Positions 16,170 through 25,274 of a stretch of 59,304 bases of DNA are shown in pieces. The stretch lies in NCBI GenBank assembly GCA_028284395.1, contig JANQRV010000269.1:1-59304 (forward strand), given 5' to 3'. This DNA is from Saprospiraceae bacterium. GTDB taxonomy: Bacteria > Bacteroidota > Bacteroidia > Chitinophagales > Saprospiraceae. A program made the translations under genes and the position numbers. The notes beneath the pieces were generated by a model. That model was not told where the DNA came from and searched no databases. It was given only the letters and a program-made list of their open reading frames with translations. Within the stretch, counting starts at the first letter, position 1; every line of letters starts with the position of its first letter.

Positions 16170-17594
16170 ATGATATTACCAAAAGACTTTAAAAAGGAAC
16201 TCAGTCCTTTCATCGACTGGGTACATGACTATTTGAACGACGTTACGGCCTATCCGGTAAAATCAAAGGTCCAACCGAAAGACATTTACCAGCAGATTCC
16301 ACCGCAAGCTCCGGAACAACCGGAGGGTATGCAACAAATTCTACAGGACCTGACGGAAATTATTTTGCCGGGTATCACGCATTGGCAACATCCCAATTTC
16401 CACGCTTATTTTCCGGCGACCAATTCCGTAGAATCCATCTTTGCGGAGTTCGTAACCGCTGCCATTGGGGCGCAGTGTATGATCTGGGAGACTTCTCCGG
16501 CGGCGGCCGAATTGGAAGAACGCATGATGGAGTGGCTGCGGGATGCTATGGGGTTGCCAGGTCATTTTGAAGGCGTTATTCAGGACACTGCCTCGACGGC
16601 TTCCCTGGTGGCCATTCTCACTGCCCGGGAGGGGGTGACCAATTTCAGATCGAACTTCGAAGGAGTACCCGATAACCTGCGCATTTACTGTTCGACCCAA
16701 ACGCACTCCAGCATCGAAAAAGGAGTTGGGATTGCGGGAATCGGACGGAATAATGTGGTGAAGATTGAAGTCGACGATGGATTGAGAATGATCCCGGGAC
16801 AACTGGAAGCACAGATTGCCAAGGATTTGGAAGAAGGTTTGAAACCGTGTTGTGTTGTTGCGGCTTTGGGTACTACCAGTACGGTTGCCATCGATCCACT
16901 TAAGGAAATTGCCGACATCTGTCAGAAATATCGGGTTTGGCTGCACGTAGATGCTGCTTACGCCGGCCCCATTCTTTTATTGCCCGAATATCGGTGGATG
17001 ATCGAAGGCATTCAGCAGGTGGACAGTTTTGTTTTCAATCCTCATAAATGGATGTTCACCAATTTTGATTGTACGGCGTACTTCGTAAGGGATCCGGAGT
17101 CACTCATTCGGACCTTCGATATCCTGCCTGAGTACCTGAAGACAAATACCCGTGGTTTGGTGAATGACTATCGGGATTGGGGCATTCAATTGGGACGCCG
17201 GTTTAGAGCCCTAAAGCTGTGGTTTGTCATGCGGGGCTACGGGTTGACCGGTCTGCGGGAAAAATTGCGGGAACACCTCCAACTCAATCAATTTTTTGCG
17301 GAAGAAATCGATCAATTGTCAGATTTCGAAATCGTAGTACCACCCGCTCTGAATTTTACCGGTTTTCGCTATCGGCCGGCCGGAGTGAACGACGACTCCG
17401 AACTAAACCAATTGAACAAAAGGTTGTTAGAAAGAATCAATCGACGCGGCAACATATTTCTGACCCACACCAAGATCAAAGATGTCTATCTTATCCGAAT
17501 GGTAATCGGGCATACTTACGTAGAGAAGAAACACGTGGAGCGCGCACTGGAAGAAATTGTGCAAGTTGCTTTGGAACTGACTGATATACGGTAA
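16170..17594 (+). CDS. PLP-dependent aromatic L-amino acid decarboxylase family protein
   Basis: Decarboxylates an amino acid, probably an aromatic one, to the amine in the cytoplasm. It has 474 residues, like DOPA/tryptophan decarboxylases. Visible signatures are HPNFHAYFPATNS near residue 80, IQDTASTASLVAILTARE near 145, the PLP-contacting LHVDAAYAGP near 265, and the Schiff-base lysine in FNPHKWMFTNFDC near 300. HPNFHAYFP and the NPHKW motif favour the aromatic branch over glutamate decarboxylases. The start at 16170 follows a promoter element, so it is likely transcribed alone. Exact substrate (Trp, Tyr, DOPA or Phe) is not determinable by eye. Confidence 0.88.
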   Translation: MILPKDFKKELSPFIDWVHDYLNDVTAYPVKSKVQPKDIYQQIPPQAPEQPEGMQQILQDLTEIILPGITHWQHPNFHAYFPATNSVESIFAEFVTAAIGAQCMIWETSPAAAELEERMMEWLRDAMGLPGHFEGVIQDTASTASLVAILTAREGVTNFRSNFEGVPDNLRIYCSTQTHSSIEKGVGIAGIGRNNVVKIEVDDGLRMIPGQLEAQIAKDLEEGLKPCCVVAALGTTSTVAIDPLKEIADICQKYRVWLHVDAAYAGPILLLPEYRWMIEGIQQVDSFVFNPHKWMFTNFDCTAYFVRDPESLIRTFDILPEYLKTNTRGLVNDYRDWGIQLGRRFRALKLWFVMRGYGLTGLREKLREHLQLNQFFAEEIDQLSDFEIVVPPALNFTGFRYRPAGVNDDSELNQLNKRLLERINRRGNIFLTHTKIKDVYLIRMVIGHTYVEKKHVERALEEIVQVALELTDIR

Positions 17595-17631
17595 CCGCGG
17601 CAAACAACTACAGGCTAAACAGATTCATTAA

Positions 17632-18762
17632 ATGGGGACGAGAAAATGGCTTATTTCTGGTATACTGACCTTTTTCATCTTACTGATCGGAATGGTTGGC
17701 TACCAGTATTTAAGGAAGCAGAAGAAAGACCTGGAAACCCTGGGCAATCAACCGGAAAAGCTGCGCTCGGTGGAAGTTCGGCAATTTCGACCCGAAGCGG
17801 CTGTCCATGAGGTTTTTGTGGACGGAAGATTGAAGGCCTTTCAACAAGTCCATTTTTCCGCCAGCGTTTCAGGGGTGCTCCTCAACACGTCGAAGGTGAT
17901 CAAAAAAGGCATGTACGTGCAAAAAGGAGAGTTGATTTTTGACATCGACCGCCGGAAGGCCCGGCACAATCTTCATGCCATGCGGAGCGGCCTGCTCAAT
18001 GCCATCACTTTGGTGATGCCCGATCTGAAATTGGATTTTCCGGCCTCTTACCTTCGCTGGAAACAGTACCTGGACCAATTCGATATTGAAGCGGAAACAC
18101 CGCCCTTGCCGGAGGTGGAAAACGATAAAGAAAAGTATTTTGTAGCGGCTAAGAATCTATTTCAACTATACTATAACATTAAAAGCCTGGAGGCCAGCAT
18201 GTCGGACTACCAGATTTACGCCCCCTTCTCGGGAGAAATCATTCAGGCGGATATTTATCCAGGAACGATGGTCAATCCCGGTCAATTTCTCGGGTCGATG
18301 ATCAATACCTCTTACTTTGAATTGGTGGCATCAGTACCAGAAACAGAATTGCCGTATTTAAAGGTGGGCCGCAAGGTCAAACTGAAATCCAACGGAGTTG
18401 GAAAGAACTGGATAGGTTCGATTAAGCGCATCGGTAATCAAATTGATGCCATGACCCAACATGTACCCGTTTACATCGGGGTTTCCGGGGAAGGATTAAA
18501 AGATGGAATGTATCTAACCGGAACAGTTGATGCCGAACCTATCCGGGAGGCGGTACGCATTCCAGTAGCGCATGTGGTCAATCAGAATTACATTTATACT
18601 GTCAAGGATTCCGTGGTTCAGTTATGCCCATTGAAAGTCGTGAAGAGAGATGAAAAATACATCTACGTATTGGATTATGACCAAGCCTCCTGGGTAGTCA
18701 GCGGTGGCGTCGAAGGCCTATATGCCGGTCAGAAAATAATGCCGGTCCATAGCAAACTTTAA
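17632..18762 (+). CDS. RND efflux periplasmic adaptor (membrane fusion protein)
   Basis: Links an inner-membrane RND pump to an outer-membrane channel. The 376-residue protein has an N-terminal membrane anchor (LISGILTFFILLIGMVGYQYL, residues 8-28), a lipoyl-type hairpin (ASVSGVLLNTSKVIKKGMYV near 80 and FSGEIIQADIYPGTMVNPGQ near 205) and a beta-barrel region (TELPYLKVGRKVKLKS). The helical hairpin between the lipoyl halves is short. It is encoded 10 bases upstream of the RND permease and 37 bases after the decarboxylase. No outer-membrane factor gene accompanies the pair. Confidence 0.88.
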   Translation: MGTRKWLISGILTFFILLIGMVGYQYLRKQKKDLETLGNQPEKLRSVEVRQFRPEAAVHEVFVDGRLKAFQQVHFSASVSGVLLNTSKVIKKGMYVQKGELIFDIDRRKARHNLHAMRSGLLNAITLVMPDLKLDFPASYLRWKQYLDQFDIEAETPPLPEVENDKEKYFVAAKNLFQLYYNIKSLEASMSDYQIYAPFSGEIIQADIYPGTMVNPGQFLGSMINTSYFELVASVPETELPYLKVGRKVKLKSNGVGKNWIGSIKRIGNQIDAMTQHVPVYIGVSGEGLKDGMYLTGTVDAEPIREAVRIPVAHVVNQNYIYTVKDSVVQLCPLKVVKRDEKYIYVLDYDQASWVVSGGVEGLYAGQKIMPVHSKL

Positions 18763-18772
18763 AGAAACAATT

Positions 18773-21700
18773 GTGACATCCATCATTAAATACTTCCTGG
18801 AAAATCCGATTGTTGGTAATGTACTGATGTTGTTGCTCTTCGTGTTGGGCATTCTGGGAATGTTGAATATGAAGACGACGCTGGTACCCGAAATCGAAAG
18901 TCGCTTCATTAGTGTTCAATGTATTTATCCGGGCGCCTCTCCCCAAGAATTGGAAGAGGGGGTGACCACAAAGATCGAAGAGGGCCTGAAAAGCCTGAAC
19001 GGCATCGAACGGACAACTTCGGTAAGCAGTGAGAACCTGGCATTGATTACCATTGAAATTCTAAAGGGTTTTGAACCGGACCTGGTGTTGAGAGACGTGA
19101 AGAATGCCGTAGACCAAATTCCCAATTTTCCGGTGGGCATGGAACCACCTATTATTGCCAAAGAAGAATACCAGGGCTTTGCCATCAACTTTTCCCTTAG
19201 TGGAGATACCGATCTGACCACGCTAAAGCAATTTGCAAGAGAGGTCGAACAAGACTTATTGCAAATGGACGGCATTTCCAAGATCGCCGTCTCCGGCTTC
19301 CCGGAAGAAGAGATCGAGATCAGTTTTCGGGAGGAGGATCTGCGGCGATACCAATTGACTTTCGATCAGGCAGTCAATGCAGTTCGAGGTAGTAACCTGG
19401 AAGTGACGGGAGGAAAAATTAAATCCCCGCGGGAGGAGCTCTCGATCAGGGCCAGAAACAAACGTTATAATGCTTGGGATCTGCATAACCTGGTGATCCG
19501 TACCAATGGAAATGGGGGGGTACTTCGCCTTTATGAAGTAGCAGATGTCGTCAATAAGTGGGAAGACGTTCCGGCCCGGTCCTACCTGAATGATCAAGCG
19601 GCGGTCATTATTACCGTTTCCAATACCCTGCAAGAAGACATGTTGTCGGCAACTGAAAAAGTGCGGGATTATCTTGAAGATTTCAATCGGCGCAATAGCT
19701 TGGTTCAGGCGACGATCATCGATGATGGCTCGGTCGAACTGAACGAGCGCATTCAATTGATGACGGAAAATGGGATCATAGGGTTTGTATTGGTAATTAT
19801 CATCCTGGCATTGTTCCTCAACTGGCGACTGGCGTTTTGGGTAGCGCTTGCCATTCCTATTTCCTTCGCCGGAACCTTTATTTTTGCCGGGGCCTTGGGG
19901 GTTACGATCAATATGATGTCGCTTTTTGGTATGATCATCGTTGTCGGTATTCTGGTGGACGATGGCATTGTCATCGCCGAGAATATTTACCAAAAATACG
20001 AAGCGGGTATGCCCCGGATGGAAGCAGCTTTAAAAGGAACGATGGAAGTACTTCCCGCTGTCTTTTCTGCCATTCTAACGACGGTGGTCGCCTTTTCCGG
20101 CTTCTTTTTCATCGATGGGCGTATGGGAGAATTCGGAATTGAACTCGCCATTATGGTCATCATAAGTCTGATATTTTCGCTGATCGAAGGGACTTTTATT
20201 TTACCGGCCCACGTTGCTCATTCGAAAGCTTTGAAGGATCGGGATCACAAACCCAAGGGAGTCTTGCATTGGTTTAATGGCTTAATGATCTTTTTGCGGG
20301 ATCGGACCTATCGCCCGGTATTGCGTTTTGCCATGCGATATAGCTTTCCAATGATCGCCATTTGTGTAGCTGGCTTTGCCCTCCTGATCGGCGCGTTTGA
20401 AGGCGGCATCATCCGCAATACTTTCTTTCCCAATATGCCCAGCGAAGTCTTTTTTGTGGAATTGAAGATGCCGGCCGGGACATCATCGGAAATGACGGCA
20501 AAAACTTTGAATCGGATTTCGGCGGCCGCGTCCGAATTAAATGCCACCTACAGTCAGGAAAAACTGGGTGGAGAGAAAGAGCTATTTACCAAGATCGTAA
20601 AAAATATGGGCCCTGCTGCCAATGAAGGCCAGATCCGCGTCTCCATGCTGTCGGTCGAGGACCGAGGTACCCTTACAGAAAGAGATGCCATCGCTATGCT
20701 TCGCGAAAAGGTAGGGCCGCTGTATGAGGCGGAGACACTACAATATCGATTTCGTTCTCCCTTTGGTAATCCCATCGAATTGTCCATCCTCGGAAATGAT
20801 TATGCCCAGTTGGATAAGGCGGCCCTGGAAATCGAAGAAGAATTAAAGCAGATGGTCGATCTGCGTGATGTGGTCAATGTCAACGCTGAAGGAAGCCAGG
20901 AAATCAATCTGGTATTGAAACCGCAGGCCCATAACCTTGGCTTTACGCTCATGGACGTCGTGCGACAAGTTCGCCAGGGCTTTTTCGGAAGTGAAATTCA
21001 AAATCTGCAGCGAGGCCCGGATGAAGTTAAAGTTTGGGCCCGTTATCAGATAGAAGATCGTACCGATTTGGGAAAACTGGCCCAGATGCGCATCCAACAC
21101 CCTTCCGGGATTAGCGTTCCGCTCGAGGAACTGGCCCACTTTTCCTTTGAAAAAGGAGTCAACAACATTTATCATCTGGATGGACAAAGGGAAATTAAGA
21201 TCGAGGCGGACGTGGCGGACAACAGCGTATCCATCGCAGAAGTATTGGCTCAAATTGAGGGCTCCATCGTTCCAAACGTTCTGTCGAATTATCCGGGACT
21301 CGAAGTCAAATACGGAGGAGAAAGCCGGGAGGAAGAGAAGACCAAGAGCTCTATGTACAGTTCTCTTTACATGATCTTCTTATTGATGTTTTTTATCATT
21401 GTGTTGACCTTCAAGTCGGTAAGTCAAGCATTGATCGTTTTTGCACTGATCCCTTTTGGCTATATAGGTATTGGTCTTGGTCATTACCTAATGGATGTTT
21501 CGCACAGCACGGCTTCGCTTTTGGGTGCAAGCGCGCTCCTCGGAGTACTGGTCAATGATGCGCTCGTTTTTATTACTACATTCAATGATAAAATACGTAA
21601 TGGCCAACCGTTTGAAAAGGCTTTGTATGCCACGGGGATGTCCCGGTTTCGGCCCATTGTTCTGACCTCAATTACGACCATTGTCGGCTTGGGGCCGATC

Positions 21701-22006
21701 TTGCTGGAAAAGAGCCGCGGCGCGCAATTGTTGATTCCAATGGCCATTTCCGTGGCTTTCGGCTTGATGATTGTCACGATCATCATTCTTGCTTTGGTAC
21801 CGGCGCTGCTCAACGTTTCCAATGGGATAAAAGTATGGGCGCTGTCCTTGTGGGAGGGGGAAACGCTGAGTCGAACGTCGGTTGAGCCGTCCTTACAGGG
21901 AAGGAAGCAAAATGCATTGATCAGTGCGGTCGGCGCAATACTGTCTTTTGCTGCCTTTTTTGCCCTGGCGTTGATTACTCTCAAGATTTCTGAGTTGTTG
22001 TTTTAA
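18773..22006 (+). CDS. RND-family efflux permease
   Basis: A proton-driven inner-membrane pump of 1077 residues, the normal size for AcrB/MexB-like proteins. It starts with GTG at 18773. The first membrane helix is at residues 10-30, the first large periplasmic loop holds the porter domains (FISVQCIYPGASPQELEEGVTTKIEEGL), and the proton-relay helix carries VGILVDDGIVIAENIYQK near residue 400. The second half repeats the plan, with TASLLGASALLGVLVNDALVF near 910. The sequence is closer to the uncharacterised Bacteroidota/Vibrio-type hydrophobe pumps than to CusA metal pumps: no methionine-pair signature was seen. It forms a pair with the adaptor. Confidence 0.92.
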   Translation: MTSIIKYFLENPIVGNVLMLLLFVLGILGMLNMKTTLVPEIESRFISVQCIYPGASPQELEEGVTTKIEEGLKSLNGIERTTSVSSENLALITIEILKGFEPDLVLRDVKNAVDQIPNFPVGMEPPIIAKEEYQGFAINFSLSGDTDLTTLKQFAREVEQDLLQMDGISKIAVSGFPEEEIEISFREEDLRRYQLTFDQAVNAVRGSNLEVTGGKIKSPREELSIRARNKRYNAWDLHNLVIRTNGNGGVLRLYEVADVVNKWEDVPARSYLNDQAAVIITVSNTLQEDMLSATEKVRDYLEDFNRRNSLVQATIIDDGSVELNERIQLMTENGIIGFVLVIIILALFLNWRLAFWVALAIPISFAGTFIFAGALGVTINMMSLFGMIIVVGILVDDGIVIAENIYQKYEAGMPRMEAALKGTMEVLPAVFSAILTTVVAFSGFFFIDGRMGEFGIELAIMVIISLIFSLIEGTFILPAHVAHSKALKDRDHKPKGVLHWFNGLMIFLRDRTYRPVLRFAMRYSFPMIAICVAGFALLIGAFEGGIIRNTFFPNMPSEVFFVELKMPAGTSSEMTAKTLNRISAAASELNATYSQEKLGGEKELFTKIVKNMGPAANEGQIRVSMLSVEDRGTLTERDAIAMLREKVGPLYEAETLQYRFRSPFGNPIELSILGNDYAQLDKAALEIEEELKQMVDLRDVVNVNAEGSQEINLVLKPQAHNLGFTLMDVVRQVRQGFFGSEIQNLQRGPDEVKVWARYQIEDRTDLGKLAQMRIQHPSGISVPLEELAHFSFEKGVNNIYHLDGQREIKIEADVADNSVSIAEVLAQIEGSIVPNVLSNYPGLEVKYGGESREEEKTKSSMYSSLYMIFLLMFFIIVLTFKSVSQALIVFALIPFGYIGIGLGHYLMDVSHSTASLLGASALLGVLVNDALVFITTFNDKIRNGQPFEKALYATGMSRFRPIVLTSITTIVGLGPILLEKSRGAQLLIPMAISVAFGLMIVTIIILALVPALLNVSNGIKVWALSLWEGETLSRTSVEPSLQGRKQNALISAVGAILSFAAFFALALITLKISELLF

Positions 22007-22013
22007 TCTACCC

Positions 22014-22049
22014 GCAACCATAGCATCCATAGCAACCACAGCATCCAAT
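22014..22049. repeat. Nine-base tandem repeat, four units
   Basis: GCAACCATA, GCATCCATA, GCAACCACA and GCATCCAAT follow each other without gap just after the RND stop. They also read as two 18-base units. It could be a slippage-prone simple repeat or a fragment of a dispersed family; no gene is involved. Confidence 0.7.
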
Positions 22050-22128
22050 ACTTTGCAAAACCGCGAACGTGAATTACCAGATTATTGTTTAATTTTAAAG
22101 ACACTTCTTAAACTAAATGCCTCATCTT

Positions 22129-22704
22129 ATGAAGAACTTATTCGGATTGGTTGTTTTACTCTCCTTCAACATTCCTTCGACTCATGCGCAACAGCTCACA
22201 TCGGAAGAACTAAGGCCGGGACGGTGGCATCAAAGGACGGTTTTGGCTTGTGCGGATGACAATGGCGAACCGGCGATCAGAATGATGGCCCGCAGCAAGA
22301 AAGTGAAAGGAACATCAATTCGTGAAAAACAGCTGAAAATTTGGGGGGAAAGATACTGGCTCCGAAAGAGTAGTAATGGAGTATACAATTTAGTGAATTC
22401 GGATGGCGAAGTAGCTTTAAAAACCAGTAAAGATCGAAACCTGGCTTATTTTCAGGGGCAGGAGTACAGTAGAAAGAAAATCAAACAAAGAGTACTCAAT
22501 TACCCGGCTTACGAATACTATGACGAGCGCGGGCAATTGGTCGTCAAAGCAAGGGTCGATCGTGGAATCATCCGGCTAAAGAAGTACGTCGATGACGAAG
22601 TGGCTCCACTTTTAATGGCGGCTTGTTTTGAGGATTTAGTAACGAGGGTGCATACACGGTTCCAGGCCGGTTTGTTCGTAGGTACCTATCCGCTATGTTT
22701 CTAG
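22129..22704 (+). CDS. Secreted hypothetical protein, possibly with a LURP/tubby-like beta barrel
   Basis: A 191-residue protein starting with a signal peptide (MKNLFGLVVLLSFNIPSTHA, cleavage before QQL). I chose the second of two close ATGs because it gives the tighter signal. The mature part alternates short strands (LKIWGERYWLRKSSNGVYNL, YEYYDERGQLVVKARVDRG) and ends with a hydrophobic helix (APLLMAACFEDLV). That plan recalls LURP-one/tubby-like barrels that sense or bind lipids, but the match is only by eye and weak. Its last 12 bases overlap the end of the convergent lipoprotein gene. Confidence 0.65.
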   Translation: MKNLFGLVVLLSFNIPSTHAQQLTSEELRPGRWHQRTVLACADDNGEPAIRMMARSKKVKGTSIREKQLKIWGERYWLRKSSNGVYNLVNSDGEVALKTSKDRNLAYFQGQEYSRKKIKQRVLNYPAYEYYDERGQLVVKARVDRGIIRLKKYVDDEVAPLLMAACFEDLVTRVHTRFQAGLFVGTYPLCF

Positions 22705-23163
22705 TCCCATGCTGCGAAGCTGATAGCGAATGAATTGTTTGCTCAACCGGGAACCACCGATGGTAAGAGACAGCCCCTTGCCAAAGGGACGTATTTCGAA
22801 TTGAAAGCCGAAGAAGGAACAGCATTCCTTTTCCAACAACATGAATTCAACAATTTTTGAAGCCATTTTCTCGTGGTCTTTGAAATGCAATTGGAAGCCA
22901 TTGGGCAGTTCTTCGATCGACTGTACGAAGGGAAAAATCTGTTCTTGGAGCAATGACTTGCGGGCCGCTAATTCCTGTGATGTCAAGGTACAAGTGTAGC
23001 GGGCATCGTCGTCTAAAGTCGCTGCATCGGATACCGAAAAATCCTGATCTTCTTCCAATTCTTGCAGGAAAGAGAAAGAAGATTGGTCGGGGGAACGCTC
23101 TTCCGGATCTTGACAAGCGGCAAAAAGTAAGGAGCTGAAAATGAAAACCATGGTACGTTGCAT
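22693..23163 (-). CDS. Cys-Cys motif lipoprotein divergent from a MerR regulator
   Basis: A 156-residue protein with a lipoprotein signal (MQRTMVFIFSSLLFAAC, lipobox FAAC). The C-terminal region YTCTLTSQELAARKSLLQEQ, then ELPNGFQLHF, then LEKECCSFFGFQFEI matches a small protein family, usually cytosolic, that I recall from mercury- and metal-resistance surroundings, with a paired cysteine in 'E(R/K)xCCxFF'. Here the domain is secreted and lipid-anchored after an acidic spacer of about 40 residues. It is transcribed away from a three-cysteine MerR regulator with 95 bases between starts, so it is probably that regulator's target. A metal-binding or metal-sensing envelope role is inferred, not shown. 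Confidence 0.7.
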   Translation of the reverse strand: MQRTMVFIFSSLLFAACQDPEERSPDQSSFSFLQELEEDQDFSVSDAATLDDDARYTCTLTSQELAARKSLLQEQIFPFVQSIEELPNGFQLHFKDHEKMASKIVEFMLLEKECCSFFGFQFEIRPFGKGLSLTIGGSRLSKQFIRYQLRSMGLET

Positions 23164-23173
23164 CTTTTTACTG

Positions 23174-23207
23174 CAAAGATAGGGGGTGGAGTAGGGTCGA
23201 CGGTCAA
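23174..23207 (-). promoter_or_regulatory. Promoter of the Cys-Cys lipoprotein with a long spacer
   Basis: On the minus strand TATCTTTG (23174-23181) lies 11 bases before the start codon, and TTG (23205-23207, within CCTTGACC) lies 23 bases further upstream. A stretched spacer is the usual design of promoters activated by MerR-type DNA distortion. A short GTCGAC palindrome sits inside the spacer. A matching operator has not been proven. Confidence 0.45.
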
Positions 23208-23258
23208 GGTTCGGATCGTTAAAAAAAAGTTAATAACATCATTAAAGATTGATTCATC

Positions 23259-23642
23259 ATGCTAATTGGCGAACTGGTCCAGAAAACGGGTTTTTCAAAA
23301 GATACCATCCGGTACTACGAAAAAACGGGATTGCTGAACCCTCGGGAAATCGTCCGGAGGGAGAATAATTACAAAGATTACAGCGAAGTGATTCTCCGTC
23401 ATTTGCTGTTGATCAAATGGACGAAGCCCTTGGGCTTCACTTTGAGAGAGGCCAAGGAATTCTTGCTTTTGGATGAAGAGGGGCGGGTTAATTGCGATAC
23501 TATTGGCGACTCTTTGCAGAAAAAAGCGTGGCAGATTTCGGAAAAGATTCGGGAATTGCAGGCTATTCAGAGGAAACTGAATGAGCTGGAAGCTGATTGT
23601 ACCGGTGATTGCCTCCAAACGCTAAAAAAAGGTTTTGCGTAA
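23259..23642 (+). CDS. MerR-family metal-type regulator
   Basis: A 127-residue activator. The N-terminal winged helix is canonical (IGELVQKTGFSKDTIRYYEKTGLL, residues 3-26), followed by a dimerisation helix (about 80-112). Cysteines sit at residues 79 (VNCDTIG), 114 and 118 (ADCTGDC). Position 79 at the start of the dimer helix plus a C-terminal pair is the ligand layout of ZntR/MerR-type sensors of divalent metals. CueR-type copper sensors lack the cysteine at the first position. It is divergent from the Cys-Cys lipoprotein and probably controls it. The metal cannot be named from sequence. Confidence 0.88.
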   Translation: MLIGELVQKTGFSKDTIRYYEKTGLLNPREIVRRENNYKDYSEVILRHLLLIKWTKPLGFTLREAKEFLLLDEEGRVNCDTIGDSLQKKAWQISEKIRELQAIQRKLNELEADCTGDCLQTLKKGFA

Positions 23643-23649
23643 AATCATT

Positions 23650-25251
23650 TTAGAATTTGGAGGTGCGTAGCCAGATATCGGAGCGAGCCCAACATTCCTC
23701 AAATTTGCGCTTGGCTTCTTCAACTGGTTTGCCTTGTGCTTCCAACGCCTTCCAAAGGCCAAAATAAGACCAGCCATTATTGGGGTGATCGGCCAGTTCG
23801 GTTCGGTAAACTTCTTCAGCTTTGCTGTACTCTTGAGCTTCCATTAAAGCGGCGCCTAGCCAGTGACGAGCGTCAAAAGGGATGGGCTCGGGTTCGTCGT
23901 ACATCATACTGTCTTCAATGCCGACGGCTCGTTCAAAACATTGGATGGCGGTGGGGAGGTCTCCTTCTTTCCAGTGGATTTCTCCCTCGAGAATACCTCC
24001 TAGGCTACCCAAGATATGGGCGGCGGGATGTCCCCGATATTTAGCTTCTGAGGTGTCGGCAGTAGTTAACACTCGATTCAGGTATACTTTAGCAAAATCC
24101 ATCTCGTCTTGCTTGAGCCGAGCGTAGCCCTGTGCGAAATCCCACATACCGCCCGGTACTGCTTTTTCGGGCCTGTTACTCAATTCTAAGACTTCCTCAA
24201 AGCGGCCAAAACGGATCAGCGCCAATACCTGGAACATGTTGTTGTCATTCATTCTGGCAAAATCCTTGGCGGCTTGAATGGCAATGGCTCCCTGGCCGTC
24301 GTAACAAGCGGCATAAAGTAGCATGTGGAGATTGTGAAACGCATAGATGGCGATGCCCTCACCGTAAGCTGCTTTTTGGTCGGAATGCCAAGCTTGAAGA
24401 TTTGCTTTTACGGATTCTCCCCAGCGGCCGATTTCATTGTACGTATGAGAAGGCATGTGATTCATGTGGCTGGCCCCGGGGATCGTGTTGCCCAAATATT
24501 GGGCACATTCGGCACCCAGCTCGGGCTGTGATGTGGATTCCGTGGCGTGAATGTAGAGGTGGCAGGCACCGGGGTGGCGAATGTCGACGTCCAGGACTCC
24601 CTCCAAAACCCGGTGCAGTCGTATGACGTCGGGGTCATCCATTTCGCGCGTTCCTCTTCGGGGTTCCAAAAGGAACAGTGCTTCCGCATAAATGGTAGCG
24701 ATGTCCGAGTCCATTGGGTATTTTTCGTAGACGTGTTTCATGGAAGCGGCGTAGAGGGAATCTTGGACCTTCCGCTTTTCCTTGTCGTACTCTTTAACAA
24801 AACGGACTTCTGTCGCTTCGATAAGGGCCCGCTCTACGGGACTGGCGAACTGTGCTGCCAATTCCATTGCCTTTTGCTGTTTCTCGTAGGCAATCGGAGC
24901 ATTGTCTTCGCTCAAGGCGCCATTGAGGTAAGAACCCAGCGCCCAGGCTTCTCCCCAATAACAGATGGCGCAGGTAGAATCTCTTTTCTGTGCCTGTCGG
25001 AACGACTTTGCGGCATCTTTGACCGCAAAGGAATATTTTAGCTGGATTCCCTGGTTAAAGTAGGCTTGGGCTTCTTCATTGTTGGAAGATATGGTGCGAT
25101 TGAATTCACCCAAAACTTCCTTGCCGAAGAGCTTAATGGTATCGTCTGCTGCTTCCGTTTCAGAGCCATTTTGGGCGGTAAGCGCCACTGATGAAAGAGT
25201 TAGTAGGTACGAAAGCAGAATGACGAGGTAGATGGATGCGCTTTTTCTCAT
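23650..25251 (-). CDS. Secreted TPR-repeat protein
   Basis: A 533-residue protein with an N-terminal signal peptide (residues 1-26, ending near ALTAQ). Helical TPR-type repeats cover most of the rest: EAQAYFNQGIQLKYSFAVKDAAKSF near residue 62, CAICYWGEAWALG near 93, and C-terminal repeats around ARHWLGAALMEAQEYSKAEEVY. The middle holds conserved-looking histidine clusters (HPGACHLYIHATE and HMNHMPSHTYNEIGRWGE) that recur in a widespread uncharacterised bacterial TPR family. Those histidines could bind metal, but no known enzyme fold is apparent. It is transcribed from a TAACTTTG element (25316-25323), and its 5' leader contains a copy of the MITE-end sequence. Confidence 0.78.
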   Translation of the reverse strand: MRKSASIYLVILLSYLLTLSSVALTAQNGSETEAADDTIKLFGKEVLGEFNRTISSNNEEAQAYFNQGIQLKYSFAVKDAAKSFRQAQKRDSTCAICYWGEAWALGSYLNGALSEDNAPIAYEKQQKAMELAAQFASPVERALIEATEVRFVKEYDKEKRKVQDSLYAASMKHVYEKYPMDSDIATIYAEALFLLEPRRGTREMDDPDVIRLHRVLEGVLDVDIRHPGACHLYIHATESTSQPELGAECAQYLGNTIPGASHMNHMPSHTYNEIGRWGESVKANLQAWHSDQKAAYGEGIAIYAFHNLHMLLYAACYDGQGAIAIQAAKDFARMNDNNMFQVLALIRFGRFEEVLELSNRPEKAVPGGMWDFAQGYARLKQDEMDFAKVYLNRVLTTADTSEAKYRGHPAAHILGSLGGILEGEIHWKEGDLPTAIQCFERAVGIEDSMMYDEPEPIPFDARHWLGAALMEAQEYSKAEEVYRTELADHPNNGWSYFGLWKALEAQGKPVEEAKRKFEECWARSDIWLRTSKF

Positions 25252-25274
25252 GCGTTGGGTTTTGTCGTTTTTGT

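Noticed and set aside
19256..19993. Long open frame on the minus strand inside the RND permease
   Set aside because: It is fully antisense to a well-conserved gene and its translation has no domain or signal; a shadow of codon bias.
24547..25041. 164-residue open frame antisense to the TPR gene
   Set aside because: Overlaps conserved repeats on the other strand and shows no recognisable domain.
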